In this document: positions 17,709-28,311 of the stretch, in pieces
Position numbering within the stretch: position 1 is the stretch's first letter
Layout: the number at the start of each line of letters is the position of its first letter
NCBI RefSeq assembly: GCF_008973485.1
Contig: NZ_CP031223.1
Location: 2,356,001 to 2,420,000, forward strand
Reading direction: 5' to 3'
DNA length: 64,000 nt
Source of the DNA: Psychrobacillus glaciei
GTDB taxonomy: Bacteria > Bacillota > Bacilli > Bacillales_A > Planococcaceae
Translations under genes and position numbers: made by a program
Notes under the pieces: model-generated
Seen by the model: only the letters and a program-made list of their open reading frames with translations
Told to the model about the DNA's origin: nothing
The model's database searches: none

Positions 17709-18119
17709 TTATTTCGCTCCCCCTGATTTATCACATAATTCATACAAAACTCCACCTGAAGCTTTTGGATGAATGAAAGCTACTTGAGCACCATGTGCCC
17801 CAGCTTTAGGCGTCTCTTGAATAAGCCGAACCCCTTTTTCTTTTAGCTCATTTAAACGGATTTGGATATTAGACACTCCAAAGGCAATATGATGGATGCC
17901 TTCCCCTTTTTTCTCGATGAACGAATGAATTGTACTTGTCTCATCAAGGGGTTGTAGTAACTCGAGGTTCAAATTTCCACTGTCGATAAAAGCAACTCGT
18001 ACTTTCTCAGATGGAACTTCTTCGATATGTATAAGTTTTAGTCCTAATGTTTCTATATAATAAGGTAGTGCTTCTTCAATACTTTTTACCGCAATACCAA
18101 TATGATCTACTTTCTCCAT
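17709..18119 (-). CDS. mce: Methylmalonyl-CoA epimerase
   Basis: A VOC-fold epimerase of 136 aa that interconverts (2S)- and (2R)-methylmalonyl-CoA. VDHIGIAVKSIEEALPYY, ELLQPLDETSTI, HHIAFGVSNI and PKASGGVLYELC are the expected motifs with His and Glu metal ligands. Start ATG 18119; first gene of the mce-mmdA operon, with the stop only 4 bases from the mmdA start. Confidence 0.93.
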   Translation of the reverse strand: MEKVDHIGIAVKSIEEALPYYIETLGLKLIHIEEVPSEKVRVAFIDSGNLNLELLQPLDETSTIHSFIEKKGEGIHHIAFGVSNIQIRLNELKEKGVRLIQETPKAGAHGAQVAFIHPKASGGVLYELCDKSGGAK

Positions 18120-18245
18120 TTTTCCCAACACCCCATATATTTAGACTATATCTTCTATTGTACATATTTCAAAAAAAAATCGCTACCTCTTGTGCTTTTT
18201 TTCGAATTTGATAAAATAAAAGTAATTGTTAAAGGAGTGTAGTTC

Positions 18246-18341
18246 ATGGGCAATCAAAAATTTCGTAAAGTTATCGTATATTTAATGGTATTAATCATGG
18301 TTATGTCTTCATTACTATTCGGATTAAGCTTTATCTTGTAA
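18246..18341 (+). CDS. prli42: Prli42-type stressosome-associated mini-protein (31 aa)
   Basis: MGNQKFRKVIVYLMVLIMV and the hydrophobic remainder ending LSFIL give a 31-residue single-pass membrane peptide: basic N-terminus, one transmembrane helix with VYLM core. This matches the size and pattern of Prli42, which anchors the stressosome to the membrane in Listeria and related Firmicutes. AAGGAG lies 8-9 bases before ATG. It has its own terminator. The call rests on recognition of the pattern, not on an alignment. Confidence 0.82.
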   Translation: MGNQKFRKVIVYLMVLIMVMSSLLFGLSFIL

Positions 18342-18394
18342 TTTCATTAAAAACAGCGGAGGCAATTAAATGCTTCCGCTGTTTTTAATGAAAT
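18341..18394 (+). terminator. Strong terminator after prli42
   Basis: A long stem (arms about 18341-18360 and 18374-18394) contains AACAGCGGA / TCCGCTGTT and AT-rich outer arms that give a T run on both strands. Confidence 0.88.
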
Positions 18395-18477
18395 TAATGA
18401 AACAAAACAACGGCTTTTAAGTTCGCTTTTTAGATATAGTGCGCACTAAAGAGGCTCTATTATGTGACCGCTAGGAT

Positions 18478-18600
18478 TTTCGCTACAGGGCGGACGCTTT
18501 CCGCCGGGTGAGCGATGAGCCATCGCCGACGCTACGCGTTCGCCTGCGATTGCTCATCTGTCTCACTCATCCGGCTGGAGTCGCCTCCCCTCCGCTATAA
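18478..18600. repeat. GC-rich REP-like intergenic repeat
   Basis: A GC-rich patch (GGGCGGACGCTTTCCGCC, GAGCGATGAGCCATCGC, GATTGCTCATC) in an AT-rich region with several short palindromes. It looks like the dispersed intergenic repeats common in Bacillales. No plausible coding frame is seen from 18400 to 18920. Confidence 0.6.
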
Positions 18601-18921
18601 TCAACGTAGCTTGTTGACTATTCTGTGTGTGCCGTCGTGTAAAAGCTCATAAAGGGACTCGTTACCATAGGATAGGTGCTTTCTATCATAAGAAGATGCC
18701 ACTTTTTACTAATCGAAAGATACCACGCTTTAATCGCAAGATAACTACCGTTATGTGCAATTTATGTAGTGTACACTTTATAAGTGTCATCTCATACCAA
18801 GTAAAAGCTATATTAAGAGACAGTGGTCACATTCAAAGCGTGTTTTTAACTTATTCACTTATCGGTATTTATTTTAAAGAATAATACTACATTATGTGGA
18901 TTTAGCGCGGCGGTATGAGAC

Positions 18922-20560
18922 CATAGCCGTGTACTTAAGAAGAATAGTAAGTTTCAAATTATATGTTTTTACTATTTTTCGAGAAATTTAATGTTGCAAA
19001 TGAGTGTTTTGAGGTTAGAATAAGATATGTTCTAAAAAAAGAACATAACAAATAAACCCAAAATAAAGCAGTTTCCAACTACCTTTAATTTGGATTTTTT
19101 GTGAATTTAATCAAACAAATAGAGTGTGTGGTTCTGGCTTTGTCGATTTTAAGTTGAATTTTTCTGTGGTAGGAATAAGACTCTTAAAGAACAAACTCCA
19201 GCTTCGTGCACTTTTTTTGCTTTCTAAAACGAGTCGGTTTATCATTCTAGAAATCATACGGATCGTTAAATCTTCACTAATAAATTTATTTAATGTTTTC
19301 CAAACTACCTTTCGAATAAAACCTGTGGTTATCATGCTTAACAGCATGACAATACATTGGCAATATACGTGGCATAACCAACGTTCCATTTTCATGTCTT
19401 TTATTTGATGGATTTTCAAATGGGATTTCCATGTTTTAAAACGAAGTTCAATCTGCCATCGAACACGATATAACTGAGTTATTTTTTCAACGGAAATAGT
19501 AGGTGGTAAATTAGTTATGTAAATAGTTAGTCCAGAAAGTGCAGCTACATTTTCTTTTGGAATAGAGCGGCATTTTTTTTGATAACTTCTAATTCTTTTG
19601 TTTATATTTTTTGCTTCTTGCACTTCATCATGGCGATAAATAACACAACGTGTGGGCATTTTTTTATGTCTTCCCACATAAATTTGATTCCACTCTCGAT
19701 ATTGTCCCCTAGGTAATGTTTTTAATTCTTCTTCCATGTATAAACGCTGATAGCGTTGGTTTTCAATAAAGGAACCATCTGGATGACGAGGTGGATTATC
19801 AACCTCTACAAAGAACTGCGAATCCATTCTAGCTCTTGAAAGATAAAAGGCTTCAGATTGATGAATTTGTTCAAATAAATCCAAATGATAGTAACCTAAA
19901 TCCTGCAAGAATAAATCCCCTTTTTCTAAACTAGCTAGTCGTTCGAATCCTGCGGGACTGTCTGCGGATTTCCCTTCATCTAAATTAAACCAAAGTAATT
20001 TCTCACTTAAGTAATCAAATTCAAATTGAATTTTAGCACCAGCATCTCTCGTTCCTTTATACTCATTTTCATTTGATTTAGGGAGTTTAAAGCTTGTACT
20101 ATCGATAATTCGAATCCGTTTGTATGGGGAATCTTTCTTTAATTTCATTTCAGCCAATGGCGCCTGAAGTTGATATTGAAATAGACGGTCAAATAGGGCC
20201 TTAAAAAAGTCGACAGCTTCAGTAGTGAATCGTTTATTTAAACCTGATTTAGTAATATTTATATGATGTTTTTCTAAATCGTGGCATAAATTATTTAATG
20301 AGGGCTGAACAAGATTAGCATTTTGTCGAAAGACAAGTGATAAAAAGTCGGAAGCTGAAAATTGCCGCTCCCGTTTAATAAATCCTGTTTCCTTCGCTAG
20401 TTGTTCAATATTTTTAGGTAGAAAAAGTTGAAAACATTCTTTTAAATATAAATTATGTTGATTGTACATAAAAGCCTCCTCTAAGTTGTCGTTTTAATAC
20501 TAACTTAAAAGAGGCACTTATTATGAAAAATAATTGAATTAGCTTAAGTACACGGCTATG
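18922..20560 (-). mobile_element. IS231-like insertion sequence (IS4 family), complete
   Basis: Perfect 18-bp terminal inverted repeats CATAGCCGTGTACTTAAG (18922-18939 and complement at 20543-20560) enclose one transposase gene. The 10-bp direct repeat GGTATGAGAC (18912-18921 and 20561-20570) is the target duplication, in the 10-12 bp range of the IS231 group. The target is a GC-rich REP-like repeat that continues at 20571-20660. Length 1639 bp is normal, and intact ends suggest recent movement. Confidence 0.95.
19111..20469 (-). CDS. IS4-family (IS231-type) transposase
   Basis: A 452-residue DDE transposase. The IS4 signature Y-(2)-R-(3)-E-(6)-K is fully conserved in YRVRWQIELRFKTWK, and RIIDSTSFKLP holds the first catalytic aspartate and FLQDLGYY the second. 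The gene is complete and fills the element between its inverted repeats. Confidence 0.95.
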   Translation of the reverse strand: MYNQHNLYLKECFQLFLPKNIEQLAKETGFIKRERQFSASDFLSLVFRQNANLVQPSLNNLCHDLEKHHINITKSGLNKRFTTEAVDFFKALFDRLFQYQLQAPLAEMKLKKDSPYKRIRIIDSTSFKLPKSNENEYKGTRDAGAKIQFEFDYLSEKLLWFNLDEGKSADSPAGFERLASLEKGDLFLQDLGYYHLDLFEQIHQSEAFYLSRARMDSQFFVEVDNPPRHPDGSFIENQRYQRLYMEEELKTLPRGQYREWNQIYVGRHKKMPTRCVIYRHDEVQEAKNINKRIRSYQKKCRSIPKENVAALSGLTIYITNLPPTISVEKITQLYRVRWQIELRFKTWKSHLKIHQIKDMKMERWLCHVYCQCIVMLLSMITTGFIRKVVWKTLNKFISEDLTIRMISRMINRLVLESKKSARSWSLFFKSLIPTTEKFNLKSTKPEPHTLFV

Positions 20561-20570
20561 GGTATGAGAC

Positions 20571-20660
20571 TCCTGCGGGAATAGCGTTAGCCGAAGACCC
20601 CACAGCGAAGCGAGGAGGCTGAGGCAACGCCCGCGGAAAGCGAATACCAGAGCGCTAAAG
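20571..20660. repeat. Second half of the REP-like repeat split by the IS
   Basis: TCCTGCGGGAATAGCG, CCCCACAGCGAAGCGAGG and GCCCGCGGAAAGCGAATACC form a GC-rich repeat; its left part is TTTAGCGCGGC at 18901-18911. Removing the IS and one copy of the 10-bp duplication restores one continuous repeat that begins TTTAGCGC and ends GCGCTAAA. Confidence 0.6.
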
Positions 20661-20786
20661 CCCAGTTGTTACTATTTAGATTACATGTTGCGCACTATAT
20701 AAAAAGTAAGACAGAAAAATAATCGTACATTTACCTAAATGTATTAGTTGGAAAAAATATGATATTCAATTGACATGATTTAATAT

Positions 20787-20822
20787 AAAAAAAGATGCCT
20801 ACAATTGAGGCATCTTTTTTTC
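20787..20822. terminator. Bidirectional terminator after brxB
   Basis: AAAAAGATGCCT and AGGCATCTTTTT form a 12-bp stem with A and T runs on both sides. Confidence 0.88.
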
Positions 20823-20824
20823 CT

Positions 20825-21265
20825 TTAAATCTCTTCGCAATGTTCTTCAAACAACGCTTGGATATGTGTAATAACAGACATTGGATCATGTCCTTCTATT
20901 TCGTGACGACCAACTTCTGCAATAGCTTCTCCGTCTTTTAATAAAACAAATGATGGAGAAGAAGGTAAATGTTCATCACCAAAATGATTGCGAGCTTGTT
21001 GTGTAGCTAATTTATCCTGACCTGCAAAAACAGTTACAAGATGATCTGGTCTTTTATCATAATGAACAGCATTTGCTGCTGCTGGACGAGCAATTCCTCC
21101 TGCACATCCACAAACTGAGTTAATCATTACTAGAGTTGTACCTGGACGAGCAAATGCAGTATTTACTTCCTCCGGTGATGTTAATTGCTCATAACCACTT
21201 GTTTCCATTTCTCCACGAGCCTGCATAACCATATCATTCATCAATAAATTAAAATCCATATTCAT
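20825..21265 (-). CDS. brxB: Bacilliredoxin (BrxA/BrxB family)
   Basis: Bacilliredoxins remove bacillithiol from S-bacillithiolated proteins. The protein has the thioredoxin-like fold with the CGC active site in [16 protein letters not shown] and a normal length of 146 aa. The yqj/yqi context favours BrxB (YqiW) over BrxA. AAGGAG precedes the first ATG. It lies next to the methylmalonyl-CoA mutase operon on the same strand but has its own terminator. Confidence 0.93.
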   Translation of the reverse strand: MNMDFNLLMNDMVMQARGEMETSGYEQLTSPEEVNTAFARPGTTLVMINSVCGCAGGIARPAAANAVHYDKRPDHLVTVFAGQDKLATQQARNHFGDEHLPSSPSFVLLKDGEAIAEVGRHEIEGHDPMSVITHIQALFEEHCEEI

Positions 21266-21305
21266 AATTAAACGCTCCTTTCCAAACTATTTTTATCTTA
21301 GCAGA

Positions 21306-22400
21306 TTATTGCTTAGAATTCGAGGAAAATAACTCTTCCACTGCCTGTGAAACCGTTACTTTTTCATCCCTCACTAGACTTTCTAATTGTGCCATTGTTT
21401 CTTTCTTTTCTACTGATGAAAAGAAGTCTCTATATAAACGATCTACTATCATCGAATTGAACCAATCAACCGTTTGTTCTTTTCTTCTGTATTGCCAAGC
21501 GTTTTGTTCAATCATTTCTTTCTTAAAAATTAGGATTGTCTCCCAAACCGAGTCTAGACCAGACTTATATAAGGAAGAAACCGCCAAAGCAGGTGTATTC
21601 CAGTATGGGGAAGATGGGGCTAAAAAGTGTAGAATTTGTTTATATTCTGCTACTGTCTTCTTAGCTAATTTCTCATTTGCTCCATCTGCTTTATTGACCA
21701 CTATGGCATCTGCAAGCTCCATAATACCTTTTTTCATTCCTTGTAGTTCATCACCAGCTCCAGTTAGTGCAAGAAGTAGAAAGAAATCAACCATTCCTCG
21801 TACAATCGTTTCACTTTGTCCAACGCCAACTGTTTCTACTAAAATAATGTCATAACCTGCTGCTTCGCATAAAAGCATCGTTTCTCGCGACTTTTTATGA
21901 ACACCACCAAGCGTCCCAGCAGTTGGAGAAGGTCTTATAAAAGCATTTGGATGCCTTGCAAGCTCCTCCATCCGTGTTTTATCACCAAGTATACTTCCAC
22001 CTGTTAGGGTTGAACTAGGGTCAATAGCAAGAACCGCTACGCGATAACCTAGGTCGCATAACATCATTCCAAATGCTTCAATGAATGTACTTTTTCCAGC
22101 ACCCGGTACACCAGTAATGCCAATTCGAATACTGTTACCTGTATGACTTAATAATGATTTGAGTAATTGTTGACCAATAGCTTGTTGATCACTAACTGTA
22201 CTTTCTACGAAAGTGATTGCTTTTGCTAAATGAAGCCTAGAGCCCTTTTGAATTTCACGGAGATATTCCTCCTGATCAATAACTAGTGCACTCTTTTTCG
22301 AAAACTTCTTTACAGAAGCTTTTCCCATTCCATCATGCTGAGATTTAATCCCACTCATCACATGCATCGTCGATTGGTTTGTTTTATCTGTTTCAGCCAT
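21306..22400 (-). CDS. meaB: MeaB-type GTPase, methylmalonyl-CoA mutase chaperone
   Basis: A G3E-family GTPase that loads and protects the adenosylcobalamin of methylmalonyl-CoA mutase. GVPGAGKSTFIEAFG is the P-loop, DPSSTLTGGSILGDKTRM the switch I region, ETVGVGQSE switch II, and VVNKADG the guanine-specificity NKxD. Its ATG shares a base with the mutB stop (TAATG), so it is translationally coupled to the mutase large subunit. Confidence 0.95.
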   Translation of the reverse strand: MAETDKTNQSTMHVMSGIKSQHDGMGKASVKKFSKKSALVIDQEEYLREIQKGSRLHLAKAITFVESTVSDQQAIGQQLLKSLLSHTGNSIRIGITGVPGAGKSTFIEAFGMMLCDLGYRVAVLAIDPSSTLTGGSILGDKTRMEELARHPNAFIRPSPTAGTLGGVHKKSRETMLLCEAAGYDIILVETVGVGQSETIVRGMVDFFLLLALTGAGDELQGMKKGIMELADAIVVNKADGANEKLAKKTVAEYKQILHFLAPSSPYWNTPALAVSSLYKSGLDSVWETILIFKKEMIEQNAWQYRRKEQTVDWFNSMIVDRLYRDFFSSVEKKETMAQLESLVRDEKVTVSQAVEELFSSNSKQ

Positions 22401-24559
22401 TAGCCTTCCACTTCCTCATAACCTAATCGTTTATAGATTTCTTCGATTACTTTTTGTGCTGCTACTGGTATAACTGTTCCGGGTCCGAAAATTGCAGATG
22501 CACCATTTTCACGTAAGAATACATAATCTTGAGCAGGAATAACTCCTCCAACAACGATTAAAATATCTTCTCTACCTAGTTTAGCTAGTTCTTCTCGTAA
22601 AGCAGGAACTAATGTCATATGCCCGGCAGCAAGCGAACTTACTCCTACAACATGTACATCGTTTTCCACCGCTTGCTGAGCAGTTTCTGCCGGTGTTTGG
22701 AATAAAGGGCTAATATCCACATCAAATCCTAAATCAGCAAACGCAGTTGCAATCACTTTTGCACCACGGTCATGTCCATCTTGACCCATTTTCGCGATTA
22801 AAATACGCGGGCGTCTCCCTTCGTTTTCTAGGAAATCCTCCGACATTTGTTTCACTGCTTCGATTTCATCTGCATCATTAAAGTTCGCACTATACACTCC
22901 ACTCACGGAACGAATCACCGCCTTATGTCTTCCAGCTACTACTTCAATTGCATCCGAAATTTCTCCAATCGTTGCACGTTTTCTAGCAGCATCCACAGCA
23001 ACTGCTAATAGATTCTCGTTACCTGTTCTAGCTGCTTCGGTTAATGTAATTAGGGCTTCTTGCACTTCTTTTTCATCACGATTTTCTTTTACTTTTGCTA
23101 AACGTTCCATCTGTTTTTGTCGAACTACTGAATTATCGATATTTAAAATATCAATTGCATCTTCTTGTTCTAATCGGTATTTGTTCACCCCGATAATAAT
23201 TTCTTTCGAGGAGTCGATTTGTGCTTGCTTTTTCGCTGCTGCTTCTTCAATTTTCATTTTCGGAAGGCCAGTTTCAATTGCTTTTGCCATGCCACCAAGT
23301 TCTTCGATTTCTTCGATGAGCGCCCAAGCTTTTTCCATTAACTCGTTCGTAAGTGTTTCTACATAATACGAACCACCCCATGGATCGATTACTTTTGTCA
23401 TACTCGTTTCTTCTTGCAGGAATAACTGTGTATTCCGTGCAATTCGTGCTGAGAAATCCGTTGGAAGTGCAATTGCTTCGTCTAGCGCATTTGTATGAAG
23501 TGATTGGGTATGCCCCATTGCAGCTGCATTTGCTTCTACTAAAGTTCTCGTTACGTTATTAAATGGATCTTGCTCGGTTAAACTCCAACCAGAAGTTTGT
23601 GAATGTGTACGCAATGCTAAAGTTTTTGGATTTTTAGGATCGAAGCTAGACATCATTTGTGCCCAAATTCTTCGAGCAGCTCGCATTTTTGCTACTTCCA
23701 TGAAGTAATTCATACCAATTGCCCAGAAAAATGAAAGTCTCGGTGCGAATGAATCAATTTCAATACCCGCTTTTAAACCTGTTCGAACATACTCCAGACC
23801 ATCCGCTAATGTGTAGGCAAGCTCGATGTCTGCTGTTGCTCCTGCTTCTTGCATATGGTAGCCCGAAATCGAAATCGAGTTGAATTTCGGCATTTTTTTT
23901 GCTGTATAAGCAAAGATATCCGCAATAATTTTCATCGACATTTCAGGTGTGTAAATATAAGTATTTCGAACCATATATTCTTTCAAAATGTCATTTTGAA
24001 TCGTTCCAGCAAGTTGATCGGGAGATACCCCTTGTTCTTCTGCAGTCACGATGTAAAATGATAGAATTGGTAGTACTGCACCGTTCATCGTCATTGATAC
24101 TGACATTTGATCGAGTGGAATTCCATTGAATAATATCTTCATATCTTCCACCGAATCGATTGCAACTCCCGCTTTACCTACATCCCCAGTAACGCGTTCA
24201 TGATCCGAATCATAGCCTCGGTGTGTCGCTAAGTCGAACGCAACGGACAGACCTTTTTGACCCATTGCTAAGTTTCTTCTATAGAAAGCGTTACTTTCTT
24301 CCGCAGTAGAAAAACCCGCATACTGACGAACCGTCCATGGTTTTGCCACATACATCGTTGGATATGGTCCACGTGTATTTGGCGCAATGCCTGGAAGGTC
24401 ATTTAAATGTTTCACTAGGCTGAGATCAGCTTCATCATATACAGGCTTTAACTCAATACCCTCATTTGTTAAAAAAGAAGATGCTTTTTCTTTTACTTCG
24501 ATACTAGATTTCTTTAATAAATTCTCAATCGATACGGCTGAATAATTAGGCGTTGTCAT
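22400..24559 (-). CDS. mutB: Methylmalonyl-CoA mutase, large (catalytic) subunit
   Basis: Isomerises (R)-methylmalonyl-CoA and succinyl-CoA with adenosylcobalamin. The TIM-barrel has [26 protein letters not shown], the substrate loops and [21 protein letters not shown]. The C-terminal cobalamin domain has the DxHxxG motif as [11 protein letters not shown] at about residues 592-602. ATG 24559 follows GGGGGG and overlaps the end of mutA by 14 bases. Length 719 aa is normal. Confidence 0.96.
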   Translation of the reverse strand: MTTPNYSAVSIENLLKKSSIEVKEKASSFLTNEGIELKPVYDEADLSLVKHLNDLPGIAPNTRGPYPTMYVAKPWTVRQYAGFSTAEESNAFYRRNLAMGQKGLSVAFDLATHRGYDSDHERVTGDVGKAGVAIDSVEDMKILFNGIPLDQMSVSMTMNGAVLPILSFYIVTAEEQGVSPDQLAGTIQNDILKEYMVRNTYIYTPEMSMKIIADIFAYTAKKMPKFNSISISGYHMQEAGATADIELAYTLADGLEYVRTGLKAGIEIDSFAPRLSFFWAIGMNYFMEVAKMRAARRIWAQMMSSFDPKNPKTLALRTHSQTSGWSLTEQDPFNNVTRTLVEANAAAMGHTQSLHTNALDEAIALPTDFSARIARNTQLFLQEETSMTKVIDPWGGSYYVETLTNELMEKAWALIEEIEELGGMAKAIETGLPKMKIEEAAAKKQAQIDSSKEIIIGVNKYRLEQEDAIDILNIDNSVVRQKQMERLAKVKENRDEKEVQEALITLTEAARTGNENLLAVAVDAARKRATIGEISDAIEVVAGRHKAVIRSVSGVYSANFNDADEIEAVKQMSEDFLENEGRRPRILIAKMGQDGHDRGAKVIATAFADLGFDVDISPLFQTPAETAQQAVENDVHVVGVSSLAAGHMTLVPALREELAKLGREDILIVVGGVIPAQDYVFLRENGASAIFGPGTVIPVAAQKVIEEIYKRLGYEEVEG

Positions 24560-26195
24560 GTGAATTCCCCCCTTGGGCAAGTGCTAGAAGTTCTTTTCCT
24601 TTATCTAAAAGAGATTGTCCAGCAAAAATACGTCCAGATAGCCCAGCATCTAGCCAGTCTTCATATTCGTCAAATTTCCCTGCTACATCCATTGGCACAG
24701 ATAATTTTTCGTTTAAAAGTGCGGGTACTAGTCCAGCTGTTTGTTCATCATTTCCAACAAACACGACATAATTGATATGTTGTTCATCAATCCATTTTTG
24801 AAGATCAAAAGGTTTTAAGTTTTCCTGTGCCACTACTGGTGAGATTCCTAGCGATACTAAGTACCCACTCACAAAATCCATTCGAGGTTTGTATTCTTTT
24901 AATACGCCATAAGGAATAATAGCTGCGTTTAAAGAATTCGCTTTAAACGCTTTTCGCAACAATTCAAAAGGCTCTGCTAAACGCTTGTAATCTGTCGATA
25001 TAATTTCTGAATCCAATTCATCTTCCGGATTTGCATAGTTATTTGTACCAATTAAGGATTTCTTGCGTTTTGAAAGTGCTTCTAATTGCTGCTCCCATTT
25101 GATAGCTGCTCGCTCATGAAGTTTTGCTTCTCTTACTGCCGACGTATCTTCTTTCATTAACTCTAAAAATAATGTCCATGCCTTTTCCACAAGCTCTTTT
25201 GTTAATGTTTCTAAATAGTAAGATCCACCAGCTGCATCTAATACGCGACCGATATGCGTTTCTTCTTTTAGGACTAGTTGCATATTTCGTGCAATTCGTT
25301 TAGAGGTTTGATTGACACCAGTTAATAGATCATGAGGATGCGTTGTTACGCTATCTGCACCACCTAAAACCGCTGCTAAAGCGCTATTCGCTGCTCGAAG
25401 AATATTCACATTCGGATCAAGTGCAGAAAAAGAACGTAATGATGTTTCCGCATGAACGGGAATTGCTGAAATTTCGGTCTTTCCATACGCTTCGCCAAAT
25501 GCTTGCCAAAGTACACGGAACGCACGAATTTTCGCAATTTCCATAAAGAAGTTACTGTCCACCGAAAATTGAACAAATGCTTTTCCCTCGACTTGATCGA
25601 TTGTCTTTTCGGTGGCTATTACATCAGCCTGTACAAGTACACTAACCAGCTCACTCACCGCGTCTCCTCCAGCATTGTGAATGGAAGTTCCATCTAAGAA
25701 AAAAGTACGTGTATTCGATATATCGTTTGTACTTGCGCCTATAACACAGCCTTTCAGATCAGTAAAATTATGTAAAAAGGCTTGATTTGCTGTTATATCC
25801 AAATAGACTGGATATATTTTAGTTAATGATTGTAATTCTTCTAATTGGGAAGCTTCCCAAGCGTGGCTATTTTGCAACGTATAATGAATCACATCATTAC
25901 CTTTCTCAAGTGATTCTTTTATTTCAGCAAGAACTTCTTCACTTGAGTTGCCTATAGAAATTTGAGATACTAACCAATTCGCATTAGTGGTAGCTTGTCT
26001 AATAATTTCTATTTGATTTACAGGTATATCCGCAAAATCTGCTAAAGAATAAAGCGGTTTCAAAATAATATCTTCTAATGTTTTTGTAGAAAGTGATTCA
26101 AGTGTCTTACCTTTTAAGGATTTAATCGCAACTTGCTCCCATTCTGCAAGCGTAGCTTCTTTAAATGTCGTTTCCTTCATCTTATGTATAGTCAT
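24546..26195 (-). CDS. mutA: Methylmalonyl-CoA mutase, small subunit
   Basis: Homologous to MutB but shorter (549 aa): [17 protein letters not shown] and [15 protein letters not shown] belong to a C-terminal Rossmann-like domain that lacks the DxHxxG cobalamin ligand. This is the hallmark of the non-catalytic subunit of heterodimeric mutases. ATG 26195 follows AAGGGGGAAG at some distance; ATG 26180 is an alternative. First gene of mutA-mutB-meaB. Confidence 0.93.
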   Translation of the reverse strand: MTIHKMKETTFKEATLAEWEQVAIKSLKGKTLESLSTKTLEDIILKPLYSLADFADIPVNQIEIIRQATTNANWLVSQISIGNSSEEVLAEIKESLEKGNDVIHYTLQNSHAWEASQLEELQSLTKIYPVYLDITANQAFLHNFTDLKGCVIGASTNDISNTRTFFLDGTSIHNAGGDAVSELVSVLVQADVIATEKTIDQVEGKAFVQFSVDSNFFMEIAKIRAFRVLWQAFGEAYGKTEISAIPVHAETSLRSFSALDPNVNILRAANSALAAVLGGADSVTTHPHDLLTGVNQTSKRIARNMQLVLKEETHIGRVLDAAGGSYYLETLTKELVEKAWTLFLELMKEDTSAVREAKLHERAAIKWEQQLEALSKRKKSLIGTNNYANPEDELDSEIISTDYKRLAEPFELLRKAFKANSLNAAIIPYGVLKEYKPRMDFVSGYLVSLGISPVVAQENLKPFDLQKWIDEQHINYVVFVGNDEQTAGLVPALLNEKLSVPMDVAGKFDEYEDWLDAGLSGRIFAGQSLLDKGKELLALAQGGNSHDNA

Positions 26196-26319
26196 ATGAA
26201 CGCTTTCGCTTCCCCCTTGTAAAAATCATTCGTACTAATTTCATTTTACACATGCTCATACCTATAAACAATATGCATATATTTTGTAGATAGGACTATA
26301 AACAATCTTAGGTAGGAGA

Positions 26320-27021
26320 ATGATGAAATTGAACGCATTAATTCTTGGAGGATTTCTTTTTTCCAGTGTTAGTATAGGTGGTGGCATTGCTTGGCTAGTA
26401 GCTAAAGTATTTCGCAGCTTCAATGAAGGTTTAGCACTTTTATGTGGGGGGTTTTTAGTCGGACTACTCGCGCTGGATATAATTCCCTCAGCATTTAGCG
26501 TATATAAATCACCCGGAATCATTCTAGGTGTACTCATCGGTTATATATTTCTACTACTAATGAACAAATCGCTCCATTCCTCTGGTCAACATAAACCATC
26601 TGTCTACGTGCTTACAATCGCACTTTGCATACATACGATTCCATTGAGTTTAACTATCGGAAACTTATTAGGAGATTCTACATTCGCCGTTTCTATTACA
26701 ACCTCTACCATCCTGCACCATATCCCAGAAGGTTTCGCACTTACTTCCGTATTTCTTTCACAAGGGCAGAAGATAAAGGGATTATTTCTTTGTTTCATTA
26801 GTTTATCTATCTGTTTTAGTGCATTTATTTGGATTGGAGATCACGTAAATCTCAGTATAAAAGCACAAAGTGTACTTTTAGGAGTATCTATTGGGATGAT
26901 TGCCATTACAAGTATAAAGGAATTTATTCTACCTAATGTTCGTATCGTGCCAAATTGGATGGTTATAGTGTTTGTATTAATTGGTTATCTTTTAAGTGTT
27001 GTCTTTCATTTGTTGTTTTGA
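26320..27021 (+). CDS. ZIP-family metal transporter
   Basis: A 233-residue protein with about eight membrane helices. The two metal-site helices are recognisable as HTIPLSLTIGNLLG and HHIPEGFALTSVF, the His-rich ZIP signature. It probably imports a divalent cation such as zinc; direction and metal are inferred from the family. GGTAGGAG precedes the tandem ATG start. Confidence 0.85.
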   Translation: MMKLNALILGGFLFSSVSIGGGIAWLVAKVFRSFNEGLALLCGGFLVGLLALDIIPSAFSVYKSPGIILGVLIGYIFLLLMNKSLHSSGQHKPSVYVLTIALCIHTIPLSLTIGNLLGDSTFAVSITTSTILHHIPEGFALTSVFLSQGQKIKGLFLCFISLSICFSAFIWIGDHVNLSIKAQSVLLGVSIGMIAITSIKEFILPNVRIVPNWMVIVFVLIGYLLSVVFHLLF

Positions 27022-27191
27022 GAAAGAGTCATCATATTTAAAGTGCACTAAAATAGACAATAAAGTTCTACATTATTAGAATTAGTCTTTCAATAAATAA
27101 AAGTATGATTTCTAATACTATTGCTTTTATAAATAAAAAAAACAGAGAATGAGCTGAGCATTCATTTTCCACGTTTTTATTTAACCAAAAG

Positions 27192-28311
27192 TTATTTTTC
27201 GAGAGCATTCATACTCTTTCGATAAATAATCAAAATTCGTATGAATTGATATGACCATAATAAAAAAGATGCAAGTAGTAATCCCCTAACGACTCCAACA
27301 AAGCTCCAAGAAAGAAATGGCTCATCTTTAACTAAAGTACTCGTATAAATAGAAAAGGAAAGAATTAGGATGATATATACTCATTCCAATACCCATTTTA
27401 AACCCATGTATTATTGATTGTCGTTGTTCCAACTTGTCGTACGAGAATAAAGGCATTCCTTCCTCATTTTCATAATGCATCGCCCAAATCGAATAATTTA
27501 ACAATGTAAATTGGAGGAAAACTTAAGCTGCCAGCCAAGTTCTTTGTGCGTTGCAAAATAGGAGGGATCGACTTTAAATTCAAACATGCATTCATATTTA
27601 ATAGTGATAGGATTCGTTTTTCTGAACGTAAAAAACGCAGTACTTACGCTTTCGAGTTCATATCCCTCTTTCGAAAGTTGTTCAAGCCAATTTTTCGTGT
27701 CCTATAATTTGTACATCCAACCGGCTATACATTTGGGTGTTTTTTCCCAGTTGAAATTGAGTTAATCATCGAATCCATCTCTCGAATTTCAAAACTTCGA
27801 TAAGTACTAAACACGTAAATAGCAAAACTAGCTACTGCAATAATTCCAGTAAATAAAAGTAAAAGTATCCAAAAATGATTTGAAAAAGCTTTCCCTTCTC
27901 CAATGATTGGATCAAGTATTCCAAATACAAGCAGTGTTCCAATGTGATAAAAACATAGATAATCGCTAGCGAACTCGTAACATATGCATGCGTTCAATTT
28001 CGCTTCACTAACGTACCCCTTGATGGATATAACTGAATAACCGACTCATCATTTGGTAAAAATATCCTTTTTTCAATAGTGAAAGCAAGGGACCAACTTT
28101 CTTTCTACAATCTTGTAGGGAAAGAACGATTCTTTGGATTATATTGAATGCGATATGTCATATTATTTTGCTTGCCTTGTTCGAAACTAGATGTTCGTGT
28201 CAAACGATTTGCATTTGTTAAATGCCAACCTTTTTTCATCATTTCAGTGAGCCACTGCTCCGTTTTTTCAATATTATAGCTCCATAACCACTTCACATTC
28301 TTTTTGAACAT
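27192..28311 (-). pseudogene. Decayed DUF2812 membrane protein gene
   Basis: The PadR gene is followed by a broken gene. The first DUF2812 unit is intact from 28311 (TEQWLTEMMKKGWHLTNANR, then stop at 28105). Further pieces in shifting frames include a membrane stretch at 27725-27997, a second DUF2812 unit around 27560-27700 (NWLEQLSKEGYELESV) and a final helix ending at 27192 (LWSYQFIRILIIYRK). Several frameshifts separate them. PadR-DUF2812 pairs are common in Bacillales, where the second gene is the regulated membrane partner; here only the regulator survives. Confidence 0.8.

Larger units (their letters stand above)
18426..20706. repeat. Inverted repeat pair enclosing the IS4 element and two REP-like patches
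   Basis: CTTTTTAGATATAGTGCGCA at 18426-18445 is matched in reverse complement by TGCGCACTATATAAAAAG at 20689-20706. Without the insertion sequence the enclosed unit would be about 630 bp and contain only GC-rich repeats. It may be an old non-coding mobile unit. Confidence 0.5.

Noticed and set aside
18627-18884. 85-residue plus-strand frame between prli42 and the IS4 element
   Set aside because: No ribosome site, low-complexity basic composition and position within a repeat-rich unit; no family resemblance.
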